The notes under the pieces: model-generated
Databases searched by the model: none
Seen by the model: only the letters and a program-made list of their open reading frames with translations
Told to the model about the DNA's origin: nothing
Part shown: piece by piece, positions 56,101-64,000 of the stretch
Layout: the number at the start of each line of letters is the position of its first letter
How positions within the stretch are numbered: position 1 is the stretch's first letter
Translations under genes and position numbers: made by a program
NCBI GenBank assembly: GCA_036898135.1
Contig: CM072526.1
Location: 6,425,724 to 6,489,723, forward strand
Source of the DNA: Oncomelania hupensis
Lineage: Eukaryota; Mollusca; Gastropoda; Littorinimorpha; Pomatiopsidae
Direction: 5' to 3'
Length of the DNA: 64,000 bases

Positions 56101-59100
56101 CACAACTGGGCAGACACCTGTGGACCCCATTGCAACAACAAGACAAATGACAGAGGTCTGAGACTCTTGGCGTTTGCCAGATACAACTATCTGATACTGG
56201 CACACATGCATGGTCTCCACAAAAATCCAGACAATGGACATGGCACAGTCCCGGCTGGGAGCATCATGACCAGATCGACTACATCATGGTCAAGACAACT
56301 TTCAGATCAAGTATCAACATTGGCAGGACACACATTTCTCCAGGAGCAGACATTGGAAGTGACCACAATCTCGTGATGATGTCCGTCCGGCTCTACTTGA
56401 AGAGAGTAAACACAGCAAAGTGCGCCAGAAGTTCGACCTGGACAAACTGCAAGATCCGGAGGTGGCAGAAATATTCCAAGCCACAATTGGAGGGAAATTT
56501 GCACCACTGCTCATTTTGGGAGCTGGTGAAGTAGATGTCAACACCATGACCACCATTTTCAACTGAGCTGAGAAGAAGAAACCGTGGATCACACCTGAAC
56601 TTTTGGACCTATGGGAAAAACGAAGAGAGATGAAAAAGAAAAAGAACACCTCACAGGGAGCTGATGCCTATCAAAAAGGCATGAGCACATCAAGGAGAAC
56701 TGTATAGAGAATCAATGCCAAGAAATAGAGAATAATCTGAACAAGAACAACAGCAAACAGGCCTACCAGACTATGAAGCTGTTGACAAGTGTTAAACAGC
56801 TCAAAGTCTCCACCATCCAATGCAAATCTGGCATGTGCCTTACATAAGAACAAGAAGTCTTGGATAGATGGACAGGGTACTGCTCTGACCTTTACAACCA
56901 CACATCAAATGAAAACCCATCAGTTCTAGCATGTTCCCAGAACAGAGAAGACGAAATCCTACCAATTCTCTGAGAAGAAGTTAAGGCAGCAGTGCAATAG
57001 CTGAAGAAAGGGAAGTCAGCGGGAGTGGACATCATACCCGCGGAATTGCTTCAAGCAGGAGGAGAAGCGATGATTGACGCCCTCACCATTATCTAATCTG
57101 TAACAAGATCTGGCAGAGTGGGGAGTAGCCTACCCCTGTCATCACTCTTCCCCAAAAGGGTAACCTTCAGGAGTGTGAAAATTACCACACCTTTAGCCTC
57201 ACCAGCCATTTTAGCAAAGTCCTCCTTAAAATAATACTCAACAGGTTGAAACCCCAAGCTGAACAAATCATAGTTGAAGAACAAGCAGAATTCAGGGCAG
57301 GGCGAAGTACCACTAAGCATATTTTCAACCTTAGAATAATCTGCGAGAAATACCTACAGCACCAACAACATCTGTATCATGTGTTCGTAGACTTCAAGAA
57401 ACCGTGTGACCGAGTCTGGCATGCAGCTATGTGGGCAACCATGGGTGTACAACATGAGCCCTAACATTATTTAAGTCATCAAAAGCCTGTATGACAGGGC
57501 TACCAGTGCAGTCCTCCACAACACAACAATCGGCATGCGTCAAGGATGTGTACTGTCTCCAACACTCTTCAAAATCTTCCTTTAGCGCATCGTGTCGGAT
57601 GCCCTTGCAGATCATGAAGGCACAGTCAGCATAGGGGGTAGAGCAATCTCCAACCCTGTTTTGCGGATGACAGTGATGGATTGGCTGGATAGGAAAAAGA
57701 ACTTGAACAGCTGATACCAGAGGCTTGACATCACCTCCAGAGCCTTTGGAATGGAAATTATATAAGTGCAGAGAAGACCTAAATGATGACCAACAACACC
57801 AATGGCATCAAAACAGATATCAAAGTCCAAGGCCAATCCCTCAACACAGTGCATAGCTTTAAATATTTAGGAGCCATTGTATCAGACAATGCCACAATCA
57901 GACAATGGGACCCACAGGAAGTTCTCTCCAGGATCGCACAAATAATTGCTGCCCTGACAAGGTTGAAGCTCATTTGGAAGGACAGGACCATCAGTCTACA
58001 CTCCATGGTAAAGCTGCTGAGCTCCCTTGTCATCTCCATCTTCCTATACGCTTGCGAAACATGGATCCTTACAGCAGACTTACAATGAAGAATACAAAGC
58101 ATGGAGATGAAGTGCTACAGAAGACTTCTGGGCATTTCCTGTACCCAGCACATCACCAACGACGAAGTCCAACAGACCATCACACAACCCATTGGACAAC
58201 ATGATGACCTGCTCACAGTGGTGAAGAAAAGGAAACACCGATGGTATGGCCACGACACTAGAGCATCAGGCCTTACAAAGATCATCCTGCAAGACACGGT
58301 GCAAGGAGGCAGAAGAAGAAGGAGACAGAAAAAGTGGTGGGAGGACAACAATGGAGAATGGACTAGCTTGACACTGAGCGAAGCCATTAGGGTTGCTGAG
58401 GACAGAGAAAGATGGAGTACGCTGGTTAAATGATCATTTGTGGTGCCAGAAGGACATTCGAGTTTCGGGCTAGGATAGGATAGAATATATCATAAGATAT
58501 ATGAATTTCACATTTTCTGTTCAGTTCATTGTTTATGGACTAGATTATGACGTGAGATTTTTGTGCCCTTTTTTCGTATGAGAAATTAAATTGTAAATTG
58601 TCTGTTTTGTTTTGCAGGTTTTTTTTAAAACCATGAATTAAAATTATTTTGCATATACTTTTAAGGATTCGCTTATTCTATTACAGTGAACTGGCAAAGA
58701 GAACGAGCAGTTTGCCAAAGCAGTATCTGTGGTAGATAAGAAATATAATCAAGAAACAAAGCACCTCCAATGTAACACTAACAGCGATCAGTCAGTTGAT
58801 CCTGAGTGGATAACGGATGAAGAATTGAACTGAACTGAAACTACTTTCGTATTTCTTTTAGGATGTACAATATAAAGAAGAACAAACACATTATTAAATA
58901 AGCTGCAAAAGTCAACACCTATATCCCACAACTAATCTTGAGGGTAATTGTTGTTTTAAAGCACATTCACCCAAACACAAAGATAAAGCCAGGACTGTTG
59001 AAGATTCTTATCTTTTATTGCGATCTTTGGGTCATAAAGTCTATAGACCCATTTAGCGAGAAACATTTAATTTTATGTCCCCCCTTCGCAGGCCGGAATT

Positions 59101-62100
59101 ATATAAGCCTGTACAGGGTCTGTAAGTGATTCTTGCGACATAAATTGCACGCTAAATAATTAAGGCAGTATAACCTTTTGCTATAGATACAGTCAGGCGT
59201 AACTAATATCGTTAACATGTGTTAGATCATGACTTATTAGATGGCTGGGGACACAGTTTTTGACCCACATAAGGACTAAATGAAAATGCAAAATTTATGC
59301 ATCGCTGTCCACAATTGGGATCAGAACTTTTTTTTTAATGACTTCAGTGGAGGGTGGAGTGTGTGAGATGTAAGTGAGGTTGATGAGGCAAGTTTGTGGT
59401 CCGTAATATCTATTAAAGGTGTGGTTTGGCCACATGGTATATGTGTGTGTTATTTAAAGTGTCCATGGTTTGAGCATTCTTACTAAAAGTTGATGAGATT
59501 TCCCATATTGACGTTCGTGACTCTGGCAGAGTGGCTCTGTAGTAAAACGCTCCCCTGTCGGATGTTGTTTTTTTTTTCTTTTTTTTTTTCTCTAAAATCT
59601 CTAAAATGATTATTTATACGGTCAATATCTGCTTTTATGCCCAAGCCAAACTGGTACACAAACTAAACTATTACCAATTACGTTTTGCTCTATTTCCCTA
59701 CAAATTGGGCATAAAACCAGACACTGCCTTTATACGGCCCACATTCACCACGCCACGACAGTAGCTAGTTGACGAACCCGGTCATGACTCTCAAGAGGAT
59801 AGGTGACTGGCTGAAATAGAGTGGATCAAACCGCAAACCCCTAGACTAGAACACACGCTTGTCACTGTACCTGTTGAGCCACCGGGGATCCTCTAAGACT
59901 ATGGAACGCGTGATTTGATTGTTGAAGGGAGACAACCAAAGTTTGTGCAAAAGACAGGCAGTAGTTGTCTCTCCTTTAATAGTTTAAGTTTATAATGTGT
60001 GTACAGTCATTGATACCGGTGTGACATCGTGAAGTTCCTAGTATCTTATTTCGGCTGGGAGCGACTGGGAGCATTCTGATTAGTCGACGCATTACAAAAT
60101 TTGACGCATGCGTATTACACTCGATGTTGATTTTTATCAGTAGTTGATTCCGCTGGACCTAAAGCAATAATCTTGTATTGTATCAGTAGTTGATTCAGCC
60201 CCAATGCTTGAATCCTCCTGATAGGTGTAACTCAGATTCGTTTATCCACCCAACCCGTTCAATCATCAACAAGGCTGGAGTCGTCGTATGCGATTTTCCA
60301 ACTTTATTCAGCATACATCAACAACTGCATACAATCGCTCGATCGCTTTTTCCACTCTACAATTCTCAACTATCAACCACCTTGTGAAACAGTGCGGCAC
60401 TATATATAATCTCTCTACACTCCAGAAAGGGTGAGAATACCCCAGCATGACACACCTCAACCAATCAGACCAAAATTCGTCATCACTGTCTCGCGTCATA
60501 CAACCTTATTTGGGATAGAAGCTTCTATAGTTACCACTAGAATTATCCATACGCTTCGATCGATAGTAAACAATCAACTCCAGAAAATTCTCAAATAATA
60601 TCGACCAACTAAAATTACCAACGTTATACAAATCTTCTTCTAATAACAACGCAAAATCAAATCAAGGATAAATACACTCTGTTATTGCATGCTTAGCAAA
60701 ACAAAACGATCGCATCTATCGTGCGCGTCACACACGAACTATCGTGCGCGTTTCAACGTAACAATGCGCACAGTGCTATTGTAGTCTTAGTAAGGATTAA
60801 GGTTAGAGTTAGGGTTTAGGGTTAGGGTTACGACGCCTAAGCGTGAAAAAGCCGGCCCGACTTGATCTGGCGCATGCGCAAAGGCGCCCGGCTAAAGTAA
60901 GACCACCAGGAACTTTGACGATGTTACACCGGCGTGCACCCGGTCTGTGGTGAGAAATATTCTGTACGTAATATACTAATCCACAAGTATATCAACTAAC
61001 AAGTTAGCATCTCTCTTCTATGTCTCTATCGACGTGCGCGTACCACCGATTGCTTCCCTTTACATGCTTTGTATAGAGCGTCATCGGCCTGAAATAACTT
61101 TTTAGAAACTTCAAAACCCAGGGGAATTATGGGTAGAGAAATCCTTTTCTGAAATAACGTCGGCTAAATCCTTCTTTAGTTTCTTTGCTCGAGCAAAGGC
61201 AACTTCATAGGTATGGAGCACTTCGTCCATTATAACTCCCCATCGCTGATAATACTGCTGACAAGTTTCTGCCTTTGTTCACTACCAGAAATATGCAGTT
61301 CCTCTCTCAACTTTCGTTTCATTTCAGCGAGCACATCTTCGCAAGAACAGATTTCCCAGAATTCTCTATTCTATTTTTAGGTTTGGGATTTCCCCGTCTC
61401 AGCTAGCTAAACGGGACCACCGCACGTCGACTAGGGGTAATACGAGATGCTAACTTGTTAGTTGATATACTTGTGACTAATCCTATTCATTGCGTAGTTT
61501 GACACTGCTTTTGTGCTACTCATGCCATGTTGTATACTTGCTTTTTTATACATTTTTTTCTCTTTGTTGTTGTTGTATCAAGTTTTATTCATCAGATTAA
61601 AATAAGTTGTACTGATCTTTTTTCTCCCCAATCAACGCCAGCGATCTGTGCCATGCATACCGGCTAACGTCAATTTTGCACCCACTGTCACTCAAACATG
61701 TGGTGTAAAAACAAAAAGTCGTGGAGATTTAAAGGACATTGAATTTTATTGTTGAAATTTTCGATTGACTGCCTTTGTTTGTAATATAAGGGTGTGTTAC
61801 ATGTGAGGGTGTAGGTTGGTTACACAGTCAGAGTTATTGAAGGACATATAGAATCCCTCAGTCGCTCTCTCTCTGTCTCAATATATCTCTTATCTCTTTC
61901 TGTCTCGCTTTCTATCTCTTTCTGTCTCACTGCTTGTCTCTCTCTGTCTCACTGTCTGTCTTTCTGTCTCACTGTCTGTCTCACTGTCTCTCTCAATCGC
62001 ACTGTCTTTCTGTCTCATTGTCTGTCTCACTGTCTCTGTCTCACGGCCTGTCTCACTGTCTCTTGTCTTACGGTCTCTGTCTCTCAATCTCACTGTCTCT

Positions 62101-62606
62101 GTCTCACAGTCTGTCTCATTGTCTCTCTCAGTCTCACTTTCTTTCTGTCTCACTGTCTCTGTCTCACTGTCTCTCAATCTCACTGTCTTTCTGTCTCACT
62201 GTCTGTCTCACTGTCCCTGTCTCTCTCAATCGTACTGTCTTTCTCCCTCACTGTCTGTCTCACTGTCCCTGTCTCACTGTCTGTTTCATGGTCTGTCTCA
62301 CTGTCTATCTCTGTCTCACTGTCCCTGTCTCTCTCAATCTTACTGTCTTTCTGTCTCACTTTCTCTGTTTCACTGTTTGTCTCTCTCAATCTCACTGTCT
62401 TTCTGTCTCACTGTCTCTCTCAATCTCACTGTCTTTCTGTCTCACTGTCTCTCTCAATCTCACTGTCTTTCTGTCTCACTGTCTCTGTCTCACGGTCTGT
62501 CTCAATCTCACTGTCTCTTTGTCTCACGGTCTGTCTCTATCTCACCGTCTGTCTCACTGTCTCTGTCTCACTGCCTCTCCTTGTTTCATTGTATTTTTTT
62601 GTCTCA

Positions 62607-62704
<98 letters not shown>

Positions 62705-64000
62705 ATTTATATTAATCGCCTGCTTGATTTTGTTCATAGGTGCTGATGTCAGTGCTGACACGATGCATCCTACATCCAGCAGAGCTGTTGTCAGACGGTC
62801 TGGGTCGCTCCTTGCGACGATTCTTCGCCCACATCCCCCTGCACTGGCAGCCGTTCTGCATGCTGCTCATCGTGGCCTTGACCATAGTCACCTTGCTCAT
62901 GACCTGCCGCTATCGACTCCACGTGCCGCTGCTTTTTAGGTAGTTTTGTTATTTATGTATGTGTGCTAAACTTTAAGGATCCTGACTTTCATGTCCTAGA
63001 CGGGCGAGTACCAGACACACAAAGGCACCCAGTAAACAGTAGGTCCCTTCTTCCTCATCCCCGGTCGCCCAAGGTGATGCTCAGTTGCCTGGGGAGTCTG
63101 GCGGTGTGAGCCTTGGACGGTTTGAGTATCGGTGAGCAGTTCTTGGGTTGGAAAAGTGCTATATATTAAAACAATAAAATAAATTTGTGTGTGTGTGTGT
63201 GTGTGTCTGTGTGGTTCGTGTGTGTGCGTGCGTGTGCACTTGAATAAACGCACAAATGGGTTTCAGACCTTGTCTTTCTTAGTAACAAATGGGTTTATTT
63301 GCTTGGAACCCACTTTTTTCCAGGACCCTACTTTTTTCTAAGTGCGCGGGAGTGCTCTTTTAGTGCATGGGAGGGCAGTTGTAGTGCATGAGAGTGTTTT
63401 AAGTACACAGGAGTGCTCTCTATCCGGGACGGAGAAAATACAGTCAATTTTAGGAGAAATTCTGAAGAAAATTCGACCTATTTCGTCGCCTATAGGAGAC
63501 GAACTAGGTCAACCTTTTAGACGGTAAGAGCCAATTTTGCATTAGATTCTTACATTAGAAGAAGTTTGCGTTCTTTCCGTCAAAAAACCACTTTACGATT
63601 CCTACATTCTTAAATAAACCCAGTTGTGATGTGTTGCAAATATGTGTGTGGTTGTGTGTGTGTGTATGTGACTGCGTGCGTGTGTGGTTGTGTGTGTATG
63701 TGACTGTGTGCAAGTGGGTGCGTGTGAGTGTGTGTGCACATGTGCTCGTTGCTTAGAACGTCGAACGACAAAAGAAATTGCATTGCAGTCCAAAGATAGT
63801 AACATAACATTTTTTTTTCACCACAGGATCGAACCTAAATCTCCAATCATCGCCCAAGGAGTTGTCAGCAAGAATGACGCCAGCACGTCCCGTGACGTCA
63901 CCAATGCCTCTGACGTCAGAGGGCGCGGGGCATTCTCCTCCGAACGGGATTCGGGATACAGCAGACGAGGAGAGGACGAAGATTCGCTGATTGGAAGAAA
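45863..64000 (+). CDS. CLCC1: CLCC1-like ER chloride channel protein, 4 exons, 3' end outside window
   Basis: CLCC1 is an ER membrane protein linked to anion flux and ER homeostasis (family knowledge). Exons 45863-46636, 49611-49766, 62740-62939 and 63827-64000 join in frame (phases 0, 0, 2) with GT/AG sites. Visible: N-terminal region with helical segments, a hydrophobic segment ([19 protein letters not shown]), a polar loop, a second membrane segment ([20 protein letters not shown]), a Cys-containing loop with [20 protein letters not shown], then a third membrane segment ([16 protein letters not shown]) and a charged tail. The loop W..(D)(D)xCxxYY....V(D/N)PxW is the CLCC1 hallmark as I know it. 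No signal peptide is seen at this ATG, so an upstream exon is possible. Three of the introns hold transposons or microsatellites. Confidence 0.72.
46680..46900 (+). repeat. Degenerate GGATAGCACAG minisatellite
   Basis: Variants of CAGGATAGCATAGCGCAGG repeat irregularly in the first CLCC1-like intron, starting about 45 bp after exon 1. Confidence 0.8.
46901..47478. other. CLCC1-like intron 1, left of Tc1
   Basis: No element recognised. Poly-A/T runs at 47055 and 47226. Confidence 0.45.
47479..49115 (+). mobile_element. Tc1/mariner-type transposon, decayed
   Basis: Ends TATACTACTCAAAATAAT (47479-47496) and ATTATTTTGAGTAGTATA (49098-49115) are perfect 18-bp inverted repeats that include the TA target duplications. 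Length about 1.64 kb, normal for Tc1. Lies in CLCC1-like intron 1, same strand. Confidence 0.93.
47863..48902 (+). pseudogene. Tc1-type transposase, broken
   Basis: Starts [20 protein letters not shown], then an HTH region ([17 protein letters not shown]), a stop near 48003, GRPR hook ([14 protein letters not shown]) in another frame, [10 protein letters not shown] (first Asp) in a third frame, DNARSQ region (second Asp) near 48605, and [11 protein letters not shown] (Glu) near 48700. At least three frameshifts and two stops; about 346 codon equivalents, the family length. Confidence 0.93.
49116..49610. other. CLCC1-like intron 1, right of Tc1
   Basis: AT-rich unique-looking sequence before exon 2; nothing recognised. 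Confidence 0.45.
49611..49766 (+). CDS. CLCC1: CLCC1-like exon 2
   Basis: 52 codons, phase 0 at both ends (acceptor ttttgaag, donor GTG|gtaagc). Encodes [16 protein letters not shown], then [20 protein letters not shown], the conserved loop on which the family call rests. The acceptor is purine-rich before AG, slightly unusual. Confidence 0.82.
49996..50195 (+). repeat. AT dinucleotide microsatellite
   Basis: About 110 bp of pure AT (49998-50112) plus two shorter runs. Separates the two remnants of the older LINE. Confidence 0.97.
50202..53555 (+). mobile_element. LINE-A long copy (endonuclease plus RT), damaged
   Basis: Endonuclease part reads [33 protein letters not shown] and [12 protein letters not shown] (50457-51086). 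RT part reads [40 protein letters not shown] and [10 protein letters not shown] (51102-51944), then [13 protein letters not shown] and [14 protein letters not shown] (52092-52320). A hAT-like element is inserted at 52461-53130 and the segment after AGMEISA carries a deletion. Ends GGACAGGATAGGATAGG. The EN-RT layout with a C-terminal YACETW...RRLLGISYT region suggests the I/Nimb-Ingi side of the LINE tree (inference). Flanked by near-identical copies of ATGGGCAAGGTTCAGAAAA. Confidence 0.92.
52461..53130 (+). mobile_element. hAT-like non-autonomous element in LINE-A
   Basis: 670 bp bounded by CAGGGCTCGAAATTA and TAATTTCTAGCCCTG (one mismatch) and flanked by GCTTG on both sides (52456-52460, 53131-53135). 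It splits the LINE reading LYACEAW cleanly. Inside, an ORF (52744-53118) carries [13 protein letters not shown] and a Lys/Glu-rich stretch, similar to the N-terminal end of some hAT transposases. The catalytic part is absent. Five-base duplication is unlike the usual 8 bp of hAT, so the family call is tentative. Confidence 0.75.
53711..54591. other. CLCC1-like intron 2 sequence
   Basis: GT-rich patch at 53750-53800. No gene or element recognised. Confidence 0.45.
54592..55200 (+). repeat. Tandem duplication of about 270 bp
   Basis: AAGTCACTGCCACTGACTTG at 54684 and AAGTCACTGCCATTGACTTG at 54952; ACACCAAAAGATTCTGCACA at 54811 and 55083. Offsets of 268-272. A third short partial copy (CAGGAGCCACTCAAGGC) follows at 55166. 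Confidence 0.85.
55300..58485 (+). mobile_element. LINE-A second long copy, heavily damaged
   Basis: Starts with 5' UTR-like sequence shared with the copy at 50202 (GGGGCCAAGGCGAGCCACAC at 55457). Endonuclease parts [20 protein letters not shown] (55808) and [20 protein letters not shown] (56059), RT part [12 protein letters not shown] (57390), and 3' part [17 protein letters not shown] (58030) to a GCTAGGATAGGATAG tail. More than ten frameshifts or stops. The 5' end is an estimate. Confidence 0.88.
58486..60112. other. CLCC1-like intron 2 sequence
   Basis: No gene. 59820-59895 (GATCAAACCGCAAACC to CCACCGGGGATCCTC) has tRNA/SINE-like wording but no closed fold. Confidence 0.45.
60113..60763 (-). 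mobile_element. Solo LTR, copy 3
   Basis: On the minus strand begins TGTTACGTTGAAACGCG and ends GAGTGTAATA (one change). Flanked by ATGCG at 60108-60112 and 60764-60768. Longer than the others because TATCAGTAGTTGATTC is duplicated (60137 and 60180). Confidence 0.9.
60790..60835 (+). repeat. Short interstitial telomere-like stretch
   Basis: GGTTAGAGTTAGGGTTTAGG and GTTAGGGTTA: about five imperfect TTAGGG units. Too short to indicate a chromosome end. Confidence 0.7.
60836..61659. other. CLCC1-like intron 2 sequence with inverted ends
   Basis: CACAAGTATATCAACTAACA (60982) and its reverse complement near 61455-61475 (TAACTTGTTAGTTGATATAC) bracket about 480 bp, so a MITE may lie here. No ORF. 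Confidence 0.45.
61660..61800. repeat. Fragment of the 38930 MITE family
   Basis: CACTCAAACATGTGGTGTAA, GGAGATTTAAAGGACATTGA and TTTTCGATTGACTGCC align with 39048-39140. Confidence 0.5.
61862..62600 (+). repeat. TCTCTGTCTCACTG minisatellite
   Basis: Irregular units of CTCACTGTCTCTGTCT type for 740 bp, giving long Ser/Leu/Cys ORFs on plus and Arg/Glu/Thr ORFs on minus, all artefacts. Confidence 0.95.
62601..62700 (+). repeat. CT dinucleotide microsatellite
   Basis: Pure CT for about 90 bp, ending 40 bp before the CLCC1-like exon 3 acceptor, where it may act as a pyrimidine-rich tract. Confidence 0.97.
62740..62939 (+). CDS. CLCC1: CLCC1-like exon 3
   Basis: 66 codons plus 2 nt. Acceptor gttcatag, donor TTTAG|gtagtt. 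[20 protein letters not shown], then a membrane helix [16 protein letters not shown] followed by basic residues. A TC-rich microsatellite ends about 40 bp upstream of the acceptor. Confidence 0.82.
62940..63309. other. CLCC1-like intron 3, left part
   Basis: 63123-63185 (GAGCAGTTCTTGGGTTGG to AAAATAAATTTG) resembles the 3' end of an L2/SINE retroposon, followed by a GT tract. Confidence 0.5.
63310..63620 (-). repeat. Unclassified interspersed repeat, copy 2
   Basis: Reverse complement of 11110-11415 with a few differences. In the last CLCC1-like intron of the window. Confidence 0.8.
63827..64000 (+). CDS. CLCC1: CLCC1-like exon 4 (cut by window end)
   Basis: Acceptor caccacag; the first G completes the Arg codon from exon 3. 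The tail is polar and charged ([19 protein letters not shown], then [12 protein letters not shown]), consistent with the cytosolic C-terminus of CLCC1 proteins. Open to the last base. Confidence 0.78.

Noticed and set aside
60790..60835. Telomere end
   Set aside because: Only about five imperfect TTAGGG units with genic sequence on both sides.
61890..62761. Long Ser/Leu and Arg/Glu ORFs
   Set aside because: Read only the TCTC minisatellite and CT microsatellite.

Overview
The window is animal genomic DNA, most likely from a mollusc, probably a gastropod. That is inferred from small exons in long AT-rich introns, dense non-LTR retrotransposons, Tc1, pogo, hAT and piggyBac-type elements, and abundant simple repeats. 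There is no bacterial-style gene packing, no CRISPR array and no rRNA or functional tRNA gene. No species can be named from sequence alone.

Two host genes face away from each other. On the minus strand, a DENND3-like gene (DENN-domain Rab exchange factor) starts at 45068 and runs left through 19 exons to 1194, then leaves the window. All 18 splice junctions carry GT/AG and agree in phase, giving one open frame of about 957 codons: uDENN, cDENN and dDENN modules, a helical linker and a PH/GRAM-like module. The C-terminal WD40 part expected for DENND3 would lie left of position 1. On the plus strand, a CLCC1-like gene (chloride channel CLIC-like, ER membrane) starts at 45863, has four exons in the window and runs off the right edge. 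The starts are 794 bp apart, so a shared promoter region is likely.

Most of the rest is mobile and repetitive DNA in introns. 1-6.3 kb: LINE fragment, AAT/ATG microsatellites and a 2.26 kb array of a 14-bp unit. 7.4-9.4 kb: a hAT-like and a pogo/Tigger-like non-autonomous element. 10-18.5 kb: several LINE-A copies and an L2-like LINE. 19.8-22.1 kb: a piggyBac-like MITE, a 42-bp tandem repeat and a solo LTR. 25.7-26.7 kb: a solo LTR nested inside a LINE. 28.2-37.0 kb: a nearly intact Ty3/gypsy-type retrotransposon with open gag and pol, joined by a candidate -1 frameshift site. 37.1-38.55 kb: a 40-bp minisatellite. 42.5-44.85 kb: two CR1-like LINE copies. 47.5-49.1 kb: a decayed Tc1 element. 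49.9-53.7 kb: a LINE-in-LINE nest that also holds a hAT-like insertion. 55.3-58.5 kb: another long LINE-A copy. 60.1-60.8 kb: a third solo LTR. 61.9-62.7 kb: a TCTC-rich minisatellite.

I see no convincing new multi-gene system. The most useful observations are the predicted gag-pol frameshift signal, the 672-bp higher-order repeat in the 14-bp array, the LINE-A family with a GGATA-repeat 3' tail, and a set of clean TIR/TSD calls for nested elements. A DENND3 exon also reads open into an adjacent LINE, and the 5' LTR of the Ty3 element has lost its first ~50 bp to a TATC microsatellite.
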